Assembly (NCBI RefSeq): GCF_037126465.1
Contig: NC_088204.1
Location: forward strand, 72,167,807 to 72,231,806
Reading direction: 5' to 3'
Length of the DNA: 64,000 nucleotides
Origin: Ornithodoros turicata
Lineage: Eukaryota > Arthropoda > Arachnida > Ixodida > Argasidae
Shown in pieces: positions 1-12,900 of the stretch. A program made the translations under genes and the position numbers. The notes beneath the pieces are model-generated. The model was not told the origin of the DNA and did no database searches. It worked only from the letters and a program-made list of their open reading frames with translations. Position 1 is the first letter of the stretch; every line of letters starts with the position of its first letter.

Positions 1-874
1 AGCGTCTGCTTCCGCTTCGGAGACGCCGTGCGTCCTCCGGTTGCGGGATGTCCGAAACGGAGGGTTTGAAGGCTGTCAACGACACGACCACGATTTTTTG
101 GGACCGCAGACACCGCGGGAAGAACGAGTGGTGCAGCCCGAAATTAACTGCGTCTTACGCAGCGAAACCCCAGTACTTCCCGGCAGTGTGCAGGCTCTCT
201 CTGACAGTTTTCGCCGCATAGTTGGTTCAGTGGCTAACAGGTGGCGCCACCATACTGCCGTCATCGCTTGCTTTTATGCTGCTGCGAATTCTGAGATTGC
301 ACAGAATCCACGGATATATTACTCTTGTGATTGCAACCTTATTATGTCAGGCTGCATATATGCTTTTTTTTTTTTTTTTAGAAAACGTGATAGAAATCAT
401 ATGAAGGATAGAAGTCAACAAGAAACTGCTCGCAATGTTCGTAGCAGACGATTTTTCCTACCAACAAATGAGGGGGCTCTCTACAACAAACGTCGCACCT
501 AGCGTGGGTGATTCGAGAGAGTGGGTGGGCGATTTTGCAAATTAATTGCGCCGCAGCGAAACAGCTTTGGACAAAAATATTTTAGGGGAATGCTTTTCAT
601 ATACTGTTTTACAAGATGACAGCAGTTTTTTGCCATGTCAGATACCACTTTAATGCTCCTTTAACTGCCGCACAGAAAAGAGAGAGTGTGCACCACCTCT
701 TATCTTCGTCGAAGGGGCTCTTGCCTGCAGGCAACATCATAGGAGAAAAATGGTCAATGAAGTAGATATATAATAGCACTGCAATTTGTGACATTTACGT
801 GAAGTCTTTCTTGCTACTTTGCTTCTCCTGGCAACCTCATTTTGCTATAACTCCACCCGCCTCGTTGTCGACAG
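1..874. other. Vps18 intron or upstream sequence; nothing identified
   Basis: The first 250 bases are GC-rich and open in two + frames, but neither translation resembles the missing Vps18 N-terminus or any family I recognise. Positions 366-380 are a T run. I see no supported exon here. Confidence 0.3.
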
Positions 875-963
875 GCGCCTGTATCAGTTCGTCGGAACTT
901 ATCCGACGTCCTGCGACCCTCCTGTCTTGCAGCGAATCTTCCACGCCATTGAAGACGTTTCTG
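875..963 (+). CDS. Vps18: Vps18 exon (first in window), propeller segment
   Basis: Encodes LYQFVGTYPTSCDPPVLQ and following residues, the family's '(Q)RLxQFxG' strand. The acceptor follows a C/T-rich tract ending cgacag. The first base completes a codon begun upstream, and one base is carried into the next exon. The donor is gtaagc. The preceding exon was not found in 1-874. Confidence 0.85.
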
Positions 964-3900
964 GTAAGCGACCAATAAGCTGCTTTCCATGCGCAGTGGG
1001 GTGACATAGCATAGATCTCTCTGGTTACACACATGCCTTTGTGCCAGATTAGGACTTCAATCCTTATTGTGAATGTGCTCATTACTTCATTCCCCCCATC
1101 ACCACCAGCAATAGGGCAGAGTATCGCCCCTGGTGATGAAACTTCCAATTCATCATCTCAGAATAAAGTTGTTTTTGTTGTTGTTGTTTTTTTCTACCAG
1201 ATCGCTGTGTCGAAGTGCCAAGTGGCTTGTTGTACAGCTGTCTGCAGTTCTACCATGCAGGACCGAAACAAGTGCCCAAAAAGTTTGGGCTCATGCTAGG
1301 TGTGTTTCCTCCTCTTTTACTTGGTGAAAATTTTGCTGCTGTAACTTTATTGTTAATCCTAAAATCTAAGGTTCAGTCTTTTCCACAACGTGCAGAAGTC
1401 CGCAACGCATGTGCGTTGTATATATATAGGGCCTGACTTTTTTTTTAGTTCTGTTTTCCAGCAAAATCGGGGGGAGGGGGCAAAATATCGGGTTGTATTT
1501 TGCTCCAATAATTCGTGTGTAATTGGGTTCAACTAAACTTGATGCAACCCAGTTCTTGTTGAATCGGATTGGATGAGGCATAAATCTTTGGCTTACTCGG
1601 AATAATACGCAGGGCACACCAGTAGACACGCATTATCAATATTTAATCCGGGCATCTAAGACGCAGCAGGGTCTCTGTTTTGACAGCATGTATCAGCATA
1701 TTTATGCATTTACAACCAAACAGCTTCCAAAGTTCTGTATTAGTTGTGATAAGTTTGGATCACCCGGGTACAGCAGTTTTTGGCGAACTACCAGATTGAA
1801 CCCCATTTTTTCATGCTTGAATTGTCGAGGTAAATATCGGGCACATTCGGCTATAACCCTAATAAGTCACTCCCTATGTGGTCCGCGAACTAGAACGAAA
1901 AATCTTTGGTGTGTGAAATGCGTCTCAGTGCTGCTATGCGCTGCAGTTTTTTTTCTTTTTTTCAAAACACTTTTTGTCTCTTTCCTTTGAAACCTCACAC
2001 ACCCTTTATTTGTACAGAACCAGGGGTCTTGGTTGGGGACGTGGTTGTATCCGGAAAAGATGCCAAGCCCGACGTCGTCGTGCTTAACCAAACGCTGATT
2101 CAGTATCCTTCAAAAAGGATGTTGTTACGTATTGCGATTGTTGAGAACTTTAGACTACCGCCGCTTTAGTAACCGCCGTATTCTTGAACAAGCCTCGACT
2201 CGACGCTCCGCCTCGACTCCAACGAGTGGAGGAAAGTGGCGCTGCTCCACTCGAAGAGCCCATGCGTTTCATGAACCCGCTTCGGGGATTCCTCCGCCAA
2301 GGCGCTCCTCGAGAAACCGTTCTCGAATAAAGCTGTAGTCTCGTCCCCAGCCGTCTTTCGGGGCCACTCGAAAATGTTAATTATCGTGCTTAAAACACAC
2401 TTATGGCATGAAAAATAAATATAATTTCTTATATATAATAAATAATTCTTTACTTTATTTCGACCAACGTGCATTACAAATACAAACACAAAGGTCTGCA
2501 AGTGTTTCAAGAAGGGTGCAGGTGCTTCGAACAGGGAAACAGACTGATAGGTTTCCTAGTTTTCTGGTCTGGCAATTACAACGCAGCAATTACGGCAGCA
2601 GCTAGCTTAATGGCATGGTCACCTCGTATCAAATAATATGAAAGATGATGTCACTGCTTGTCACTCTTCTATTATGTTACAATATGGGGCGTGAATGACT
2701 GTTTGTTAGCGGATGGGTACGTTTACCCAACGCCTTGAGGGTAGCTATAAACAATCAAACAAACAAAACAGATTTTACAACAACATCCCGATCAAAGAAT
2801 CGGGGAGACCATCCTTGGGGAGTCACCGCGAGCGTGTCGTACGAACTTTTATGGCCCTCAATCGCGCTCTGCCTAAACGGTGGAGCCTGTTATCCCACCC
2901 AACAAACGGAATTCGTACGCTTGGAACAACAACTGCAAAAAAAAAAGAAAACGAGAGAAAAGAAAACATGAATGGAAGATTTGTTGAGGCATTTCGGTGA
3001 TAGCTGGAGCAGGGGTTGGGCCAGCTTGATACAGTATAAAGATTACGGAAAAACATTGAGGAAGCAGATCAGATGTTTATTTTTTTTAGATGTCCAGTCA
3101 ATGCACTGTTTCTTTTTTTGCACCACTTTTTGCGTGAAAACATCCTTCAAACACACCTTCTTTGTGCTAAATAGCGCGACAGAAGGAAACTTTATTACAC
3201 CTTGTCTTGAAAAGTGTGCTTGCGAGAAGGTGTGGGATTTTTTCCACAACGCGGCACACTGTCGTTTCTGACACATTCACAGTGTCTCCCGTAGCAGTTG
3301 GAAAAGTCCTAACGCCATAAAATCACATGTCGACGGGCAGCTGTAGCACAGGAGGTAGAGGCAGCCCACGATTGCACACATTTTCCTCCACTGGCAATGT
3401 ATCCAAAAGGCTTCGTACGGTTTTCTTCATGAAGCGGTACCGTATACCATATGAGGAACTCGTGACCATCAAAATAGTCAAAAGGAGTTTGATGGCCCCT
3501 TATTGAACGTTGTCACTCAGTGGTAATGTTGTCAGCACCCAGTTAAATGCCATCGTGGCACAAAACGCAGTCGATGGACGCAGCGAACGACCTGTCTTCC
3601 GCCATGACACCAGCCAAACTCGAGTTGAGGAACGTTCTCGAGGTAGCACCGATGTTACCTCGAGATTTTCGAGGGATGCACGGAGGAATTTCTCCACTCG
3701 AGGGGCGTTTCGAGTCAAGGTCGATTTATGAAGCACAAAACCGGCCTCGAGGAGCAGCTCGAGTCGAGTTTCGAGCCGAGGCTCGTTCAAGAATACGGCG
3801 GTAAGGGAACCAAGTGCTCTCCCCTCTGCACCCTCCCCACTCCGCATTGCCATGACCGAAACCACACTTTGAATTTTGGGTGCACGTTTAAAAACATTTT

Positions 3901-6900
3901 GCGTGGTTCCCCCAAAGCCAGCTTTTATCACTCTAGCAGTCAGCGAGAATCCATGTGAGCATGCCATCCGCTAACAGCTGGAAACATTGATAACAACCAA
4001 AGACCATGTTTCATTTTACGGTGACAGACGACACAGTGAGTGTGATCAGTACATTACATTTCATTACGAAGGGCATTTTCTGGATTTCTTTTTTTCTTTT
4101 CAAAATCTTGGTTGTGTGCTGTGGCATTGCTGCAGGCAAGGAACACAAGGGCACCAATCTGCATTGTGAAATCTCTATTCTGTAAGGTATGTAGGGAGAG
4201 GAGGTTCTATGTGGGTAGAGATATGCATTATATGGGGGAAGCATTATACAAACTCTCACTTTGGCCACTCATTTATTGCTGTTGCTGGTAAAGTGTTACT
4301 CAAATTACAGCTCGTGCTGTTAATGTTCAACTGCCATAATTTTGTGAGGATCCTCATAGTAAGATATGAGCTATTGCGTGCTTTCGTGGTGCTGCGGAAG
4401 ATGACATCCCACATGCCAACCGCTTTGGGTTCTCCCTGACTTGATTCTATCCAAGATTCAACAAGGCTATGAAGCCGCCGACGGGTACATCAAATCCACC
4501 GCTTTCCATGGCGTTGACGGAATTCCATACGCTAGTGCTCTACGTGGACAGGTATGGCATCGATCAGCTATATTGGTATTGGAACTGACAAAGAGAAAGT
4601 CATGGGCTGGAATGTATCATTGCTTTGCTTTGGCACCTTCTGGACAAACACTCACAAGGGCATGAGAAGACTAACAAACAACATATACTTTATCCGGTAG
4701 TACATGGATATTGTCATACCTTTGCACAACGACCTTGCCTAGGGACATGAATGCAGATTGATCACGTATAGACATAATGTGGATACGGGAGCCATATAGC
4801 CTGTCAGCTCTCACCTCTAAATACCTTGAAGGTAGAAACTACTTACCATGCATCAGAATCGCTTCTCTGCCCTCAGCAGTGGGAATGAAACCTATTGATG
4901 GTGAAGATAAAAGTAGAACGCAAGCAACTGCAAGATGTGATGTAAGGAACGTTTCCGTGAGCTTCAGGGGAAAGAGAGACACAAGACAGGGTTTCACTGT
5001 CAACCGAACATGACTCTTGTCCTGTGCACTTGTTGTGTTCCTCCTTTTCCTCAAGCTCGACGGAACATTACCTCATACGTAAAAATTTTTTTACGCGTGC
5101 AGCTGCCTATCAAAGTTCCATTGTTCTACGAAAGTGAAGAGGCCATGATTGTTCGTTTCTATCCACTTTCAATTGAAACAACGCACCAAAATGTGATGAA
5201 GGGACGACGTGCGTAGTGTGTTTCTCATTCGTTGAATCTTGCGTCGATGTCCGTTTGAACATGAATTGTGTGCACACTTTGCATTTCTAGGATAAAAGTA
5301 TACTGCCTTCTAAATGGAGAGATTGTCTTTGAAGAAGTCTTCTCGGAGGTAACGCATCATGGCATAAAAAAAAAAAAAAGATTGAACGAAACAGTACTAT
5401 GTACTTTGTTTTCTAAGCTGACTCCTGCATTTAGATGAATGGTCGTATGATTGGCCTTGCCAAGGACCCCATTACCGGCACCATCTGGGTGTTCTCGGAC
5501 TCCGTCCTCTACCGGTACAAGGTTGAAAAAGAAGACAGGTACTTCACTTTCAGTGCTCGTACTGTGTACCGGCAAAGTAGTCCTTCGACAGAGCTACAAA
5601 GCATGTGGGATGTGTACTGAGTAACGAGCCACGGGTGGGTGGCCTAATATATCAAATTTTTCATGTTCCAGGAATGTATGGGGGGTTTATCTTGAGCAAG
5701 GCAACTATGAGGCTGCTAAATACTACTGCAGAGTACGTCTTTCGCTTTGCTGTCTAGTGCCGGTTAAGTACGCCTTTGAAACCACACGCAAATTTTTTGT
5801 GTCGCAGGGTGATCCGGAAAAGCTGGACCGTGTGTTCAGGAAGCACGCTGAGGACCTCTTTGAGAAGAAAGAGTAAGTGCTGTCAGTACCAATTTCCATG
5901 CTGACACATAGTATGAATTTGTGTGGTAAATTCTTCAGTGCCTCCCCTTCAGACCAGTGTTCATTGCACATTTCAAGCGCTCGTTTGCACTACCTAAAGA
6001 CATACATACAACAGGAGAGTGCTGTGATGATCTGCCATGGGGAATGCTTAACTGAACAGTCAATTACTTTGAAACCAGATGCCACCATTAATGATGTTTG
6101 GTGCAAAATAACTTTTGCATAACAGAACAGTATGAGTAGATTCCCAAGAGAATGACTCTACTACTGTTGACTGTATAAGTGTATCATTGTTTACCAAAAG
6201 GAATTCGCACTTTGTGATGTTGTTAATGTTCTCCGATAGGTAACGAGCCGAAGTCCAGAGAGGGATGTGCTTGCATCCTGCAAAAACACGCTTACTTTCT
6301 CTTTTGCTGGTCATGATATGATATAATACAGTCTAGTCTAGTCGTAGACACTGGCAGTCACAGTCCAGTGCTAATGAGGTCCTAGTATAATCTAGTCTAG
6401 TCTAGTCTAATTGCATCAACTTATTGTTGATATAGATTTATTGTTGATATGAGATATACTTTTTTCTCACTCGCATTTAATTCCTGCTTGAAGGTTTCAC
6501 AATTTGCACTGAACAATACAATATCACACACAATCACAATACAACACAGCCACATCATGAAGAAATAGAGGTTTGACATGCAGCTGAAACTACTCAGCCT
6601 GACACGTAATAATAGGGGCAGTGCATAAGGAGACTTTATGCATGCCTTCGAACTCTTTGAAACCTGAATGGCCCAACTGGCTTGCAGAAGTCTCTGCAGC
6701 ATAATTCAATGCATTGCAGATACGTCAGCAGCGCTGAAATGTACGCGGAGACGTGCACATCGTTCGAAGAGGTGTCGCTTCGCTTCTTGCAAATGGCTGA
6801 AGAAGCTGAGGGCGACGACAAGGAAGAAGCCCTGCGTCGCCTCCTGGTGAAGAAGCTGGGCAAACTGAAGCCATCCGAAAAGACACAGACGACCATGATT

Positions 6901-9900
6901 GTCATGTGGCTCATAGAGCTGTTCCTGAACCGTTTGGGCACGCTGCGAACAGCGGGAAGGCAGCACCAAGAACCATATCAGGGCCTAGTTTGGGAATTCC
7001 AGAATTTGCTCTCAGATCCAAAAGTTGAGGTGAGACTTGACTGTGTCTGCGTAAAGGATTACGAAAAAATAAATAATAATAATAAAAACAAAAGAAGCAT
7101 TTCAGGTTGCTCAAAACTCTCCCTAGCTAGCATGCAAAACGTGTGCAACATACTTTCCTAAGATGAGAGAGAAAAAAAAATTCTTTTTGCAGCAATGTGT
7201 GGTCCACAATAAGAGTGCAGTCTACAAGCTGATTGCCAACCATGGAGAGGAAAACATTCTCATAATGTTTGCAAACATCATGAAAGGTGAGTCCCACAAT
7301 ATTTCTAGAGCCTGAATTTTTGGGGAAATATTTTTTTTCTAAATTTGGGGAGTAAAAATTGGGTAAATAAACGTGCCATAAATTTACGCAAATTCTTGTG
7401 GAAAAATTTCCAGTACGCTAAGTTCGAGGAGAAATTGGGCTCAGTTACTCAAACTAAATGAGGTGGTTCGCTACAAACGGTGACGTAACTGCGTTTGCTC
7501 CCAAACAAGTTAGTATGCACTCCTACAGTTGTCTCAGTGCGGGCAATTTGCCGGGTGAAAATCGGGTTTCATCCTAAAGAGGCAACCTTCGATTTGCGGT
7601 GCAAATTCGTGGAAGAATCTGGTTAAACCCTAAAACTTCAGGCTCTAAATATTTCCCAAGATGGTTTACATTCTGGGAACTCTGCGGTGTCTCGCTAACG
7701 AGACAATTTTTTCATGTTACCTCGAAGATTTTGAAAGGGTGATCCAGTACCACATTCAGAACAAAAGTTACAAGTCGGCATTGGAGGTTTTGACGAAACA
7801 AGTGAGTGATGCCCTCAAACGCTCCTTCTGTGTACCCCTAGAAGAAACTGCATGTCGCATCCTTGAAGCCTTTGTAATTGCTGAAGGCTAAGATGCTTTT
7901 GTCCTCTATACAGAACAACCAGGAGTTGGTGTACCAGTTCTCTCCAGTGCTGATGCAATGCATTCCAAAGGAGACCGTCGAAATGTGGTTCGCACAGGGG
8001 AGAAGGCTCGATCCTTCGCGCCTCATACCTGCTCTTGTGCAGTATGACAAAACAAACGACAAGGCCCACGTAAGTTCCACGAATCATGTGTGCCAATTGC
8101 AGACATAAAGTAGGTACTGCATGTGTTATGCAGAGGGCCTGACTTTTTAAGATTATACCCGATTACACCCGATATTTACCCCCGCATTCAAATATGCAAA
8201 AAACTGATATTTCCCAGCCGAATTTTGTTCAGCCTACAACTATTACCTTGGCAGGGTCATATTATAGAAAACTTGTACCCTATGGCACATGGAAGGAGGT
8301 GAGTAAGTGCAATGAACATACATTCAGGTGAAGGGCAGTTGGGAGGCTCAGCCGCATTCATTTCAATGGTAGTTGTGAGCGCTCGAGTAATTGTGGCATA
8401 AGTGCACGAATGCCTACTGAAAATTAGCTTGTACAGTTAAGATAATCATTAAAGTAGCACAGAAGTCATTTTTAACACCCAGTTTTCTTCTTATAAAACT
8501 GTTAAGTTTGCCAGTAAGATGCACCATGCGAAGTAATTTACACCACAAAGTCATAATTATCGCAGAAACTGAATGAAAAATATGCCGCAAAAAGCGACCG
8601 TGCGCAACGGTGGTGAAGAGCAGTACCAGCCTGTGATCTGCCTGGAACCTCGCGCTGACGCTATAAGGACTCGCTCGCTGATTGGCCTAGAAAAATGTTG
8701 TCTGCTACTCCGCTGTCGTCTGCTACTCGGCTGTTCGGGGTTCTGATAAAGCCTTTCTCCTTGCTCGGTAAAGCTTCGGGCGCTCCTTGTATCCCCAATT
8801 CTCCGGGAAAACTGGCAAAACAGGTTTACGACGGCAAAGGAACAATGCGCTGACCCCCACTGATCGGCAAACCAGAACGAGTCTCCTTATGCCGTCATCG
8901 GTGACGTGCCATCATACCTCCTCATCCTCGTTATAGCTGGAGTGGCGAGTTAAGGGTGAAGGCGCGGAGCTATGTTTATGTGAGTTTTTTTCTGGGAAAC
9001 AAATGCACACATCAAAACCTTTCGCGCTATTCGGTATAATGACACACACACTTTCATCAGATGTCTTAATCTGAAATTTTTTTGGATGGCCCTCTGTACT
9101 CCTTTAACGTGTTGTGTGTGTGAGTGCAGGATGGTAGGCAGGCAGAAAAAAAAATTATTTGGGGGGGGTTCACTGGGGACTGTACATGGGGGAGGAGGAC
9201 CTCCCCTTGTTACTCTCTCTCAAATGCACTACCATTGGTATGATTTGAGGGGAGGGAGGGTTTGAACCTCCCCTAGCTGCACCCCTGTGTGAGTGGGTTC
9301 CTGGTTGCCAGCAACCCTACCTCAGGTGTATAAAAATTGTTTAAAATTTTCCCAAGCTTTCTGTACAAACCTTGTATTTAGCTGCCCTAAAATTACCCAA
9401 CTCTCTTAACCTCAACGTTTAACTTAAAACATCATAGTTTTCAATCCACTGGCCCTTCACAGTGGAGTGATGGGATCATAGCAGACATTCAAATGCACCA
9501 ACGTCAATTAATTTTAAGCAACTGTGTTTGAAACAACACTGGTTCATTGTACGTGCAAGTTCATCCTGATGCATTACAGGGGTTTGAAGCTATCAACTAC
9601 CTGGAGTTCTGTGTGGACAAGTTGAAAAACGAGGACGAGGCCATTCACAATTACCTTCTAACCCTCTATGCACGGCTGGATCCCAAGAAGCTGATGCATT
9701 ACCTAGAACTCCAGGGTCAGGTATGTTGTTCGTACTCACGATTACCAGGAAGTGTCAGGAAGTGTGAAAGTGCATTTTGCCAGCATCACAGCGGTTATCT
9801 GAGTATCTCATAGTAAAAGTAAACAAAAGGAGGTTTCCTTGACACGCCATACGAGATTGGAGTGCAAAACGCTGCAAAAATTGATGTCCTTCCCTGCCTT

Positions 9901-12900
9901 TCAAAGTGTCGTGTGACCTCGTTTGTGATAAGATAACTCTGATTCCCGCACTCACCGTGCGTGCCTGTTCTGTGGGTTAGGATGCTAACCCTCTTCCCCT
10001 CGTATGGCAGGTCAGTGTAACCTCCTTTCGTCGCACTTTGGCTCTCGAACTAGAGTAGACAAAAAAATGGCAGAGCCAAGGACTCATTTCCGCGGATTCT
10101 CTGCGAATTTACTTCAGCAATTGTCGTTGGGTTACGTGTGTGTCTTATCAGACGCTATACATAGGGAGTGATTTTTTCGGGTTAAACCCGATTTTCGCCC
10201 GATTATCCCCCCACCCCCCCGAACTGACTTCCGATCGATTCGGGTTAAACCCGATTTCTCCCCGAATTCCGGTCACTATGAAATCCTCAAGTGACGTTTC
10301 CACTGAAGACGAACAAAGGTCGCCACGTGTAACACATGTAAGAATGGGTCACCTGTCTATGCCTTCGGGAATTACCGCTGGAAGGTCACGATCCTGCAAA
10401 AAAAAAAAAAAGAGAGATTATGAAAGAACTTAATAGCAAGAGGAGAAACAAAAACACCCGAATGCACAATTATCGCCCGATTTCTCCCACGAATTACAGA
10501 CTTAGAAATAGCACCCGATTTTTACCCCCCGAATCTGAGAAAAGCATCTAACCCGTAAAAATCACTCCCTAGCTATACAGAGTAAAATGACTATTACGAA
10601 CCCTTTTTGCACAAAGGAAACATTAGGTTGGCTTGGCAAATTTTGGAGTTTGATTCAACAAATTAAATTTCCATCTATTAAAATGAAATAAAAGTAGCGC
10701 CAATATATGGCAGCTGTCCCTGGCAGAAAAAAAAAATCCAATGAGTTTGATTGTGGCTAAGGACCCTGGTTTTCTGCTGCGGCAAGTTCAAACTTCTGTG
10801 ACACCGTCTTGTAAATTCTGTGGTTTTCTCCTGAGTCGATGGCTGCTTGGAACGGGGAACGCTTAATTTTTTTTGGATAATGTGGGGAAAAAAGTATTTC
10901 TATCAAATTACAGACTCACAGCACTGTTGTGGCTCAGCATTACGTACATAATATCTTGCGTTCTCCTCTGATGCGGTCTGTCGCCTGTAGTCTTTTTATA
11001 CCTGCTGAAACATCCTTCAGCATCTACAGAGTTTATAGGAATGTCACAGGAAGGAGTTTACAATACATGCCCTGGGGAAGTTACATCTTTTAGGAAATCC
11101 TTTTTTTGTTCCTGAGCTGTAGGCATTATTTTAAGCAGTGATGGCCACTAACTACTTCTACACTAGTTTAACTATAACTTCTAACTACTTTGCAATGGAG
11201 TAGTTTAACTAGTAGTTCAACTACTTTTCAGGGGAGGTAGTTTAAACTACTTCTTTAACTACCGCAATGCATTTTAACTACATCTATAACTACCTAACGT
11301 TGTCCATCAACACCAATCCCATTCTATAGTGTTCTTGGACACCTAAATATGAATCACAAGCAGCGATAAAAGTGAAGATTTAGTACACATGCACGGCACA
11401 ATTGCTCTGCACCTCCGTTCTCATCAAACAAATAGCTCAAGGTAAAAATCGGAAGCACAATCGTGCCGTAAAGCTTGCAGCAAAATCAGGTAGTTGGCGC
11501 ATGCAGTAACCTAACTACTGTAGTTAACTACTCGAAATAGTAGTTTACCTAGTAGTTGCCACTACATTTCTGCAGGTAGTTGATAACTACTTTTTAACTA
11601 CAATCAGGTAGTTTAACTAGCAGTTGAACTACATGTAGTTAACTACTGGCCATCACTGATTTTAAGAGCCTTTTAAAGGCAACCTCTCAGGCACCAAATC
11701 AAAATCCCCCGTCCCACCACTAGACTGCACAAACGAAGGACGCCGCCCTATCCTCAGGCGACGTATGCACCACAAACTTAGGCTAACATTGTCTTTAGCT
11801 GAACTACAATCTGCCTGTGTTGGTCCTGCAGCATGGGCAATTTCGTAAAGCAGGCTTCACCTCATGCAGGGAAGTGTCAGGTGAAGCCCGCTTTCGGGAG
11901 GACGTGACGTTCGTATCCGGCAAATAGTCGCAAATATTGGGTATTTGATTCGCGAATCGAATGCTTCCAGTGATCGATATTCAATCCGAATTCGAGACCC
12001 CGGGTATCCGCACACCACTAAAAATAAGGGAATCCGCGAAATTCCGTGCCTAACGAAGGATTCCGCGAAATCTCTCTCGGAATCGCCGAAAACCCCGGGG
12101 CCTTAATCATGGCTGGTGGACCGTCCTGTATATGATTACGAAACAAACTATCGCAAGTTTAGTGCTTCTCTGTGGGATTTGACAATTTTTTCTAAAATCT
12201 ACCAAATGAACAAACAACAACTTTATTTAGCGATGGTGAATGGGGAGTTTCCATTGCCAGGGGCGATACTCTAGTCCATCACACCAAATGAACAAAATTG
12301 TAGCTGCTACCATACGAAGTATATCTTGAGTTGCGCAATAATGTTAGCTAGTTGGAGGGCAAGGATTCACTGCTCGTAGTTGAGTTCCTGTTTGAGCACC
12401 CTACTCACCCCCACTGTCTCTGGAACTTTGACGGGAGAATTTTCGGTAGCAAATTTAGCAACCACTAGCGTTACAGAAACATTAACAAAGTACTGAGGCG
12501 TGTTTCGCTTCAACCGTTAAGGACCAAACGAGAGTACGCTACGACCTGAAGTACGCCCTGCGGATCTGCTCGGAGCTCAACCTGACCGAGGCCTGCGTCC
12601 ACATCTACACCACCATGGAACTGTACGAAGAAGCTGTAGACCTGGCTCTCAAGGTCGATATTGGCGTGGCTAAAACAATTGCCAGCCTGCCGGAGGTCAG
12701 CGAAGAACTTCGGAAGAAATTGTGGCTCAAGATAGGTGAGCCTCTTCTGCGTCAGTGTCGTGAATCGAGAATAAGGGCTCTGCCTTGTTGCGAAGTGGGA
12801 TCAAGAGGGAGTCATAGTTGCACTATAGGGACTATGTTATATTTAGAGCCTGAAGTTTTAGGGTCTAACCCGATTTTCCCCTGAATTTACACCCAGAAAT

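Noticed and set aside
41..502. 153-codon open frame in the GC-rich first 500 bases
   Set aside because: The translation is low-complexity in style and matches neither the missing Vps18 N-terminus nor any family. It ends in a T-run-encoded phenylalanine stretch.
4441..4665. 74-codon frame reading GYEAADGYIKSTAFHGVDG
   Set aside because: It looks protein-like, but the Vps18 exon 4456-4551 in another frame matches a conserved motif with correct splice phases, so this frame is a shadow.
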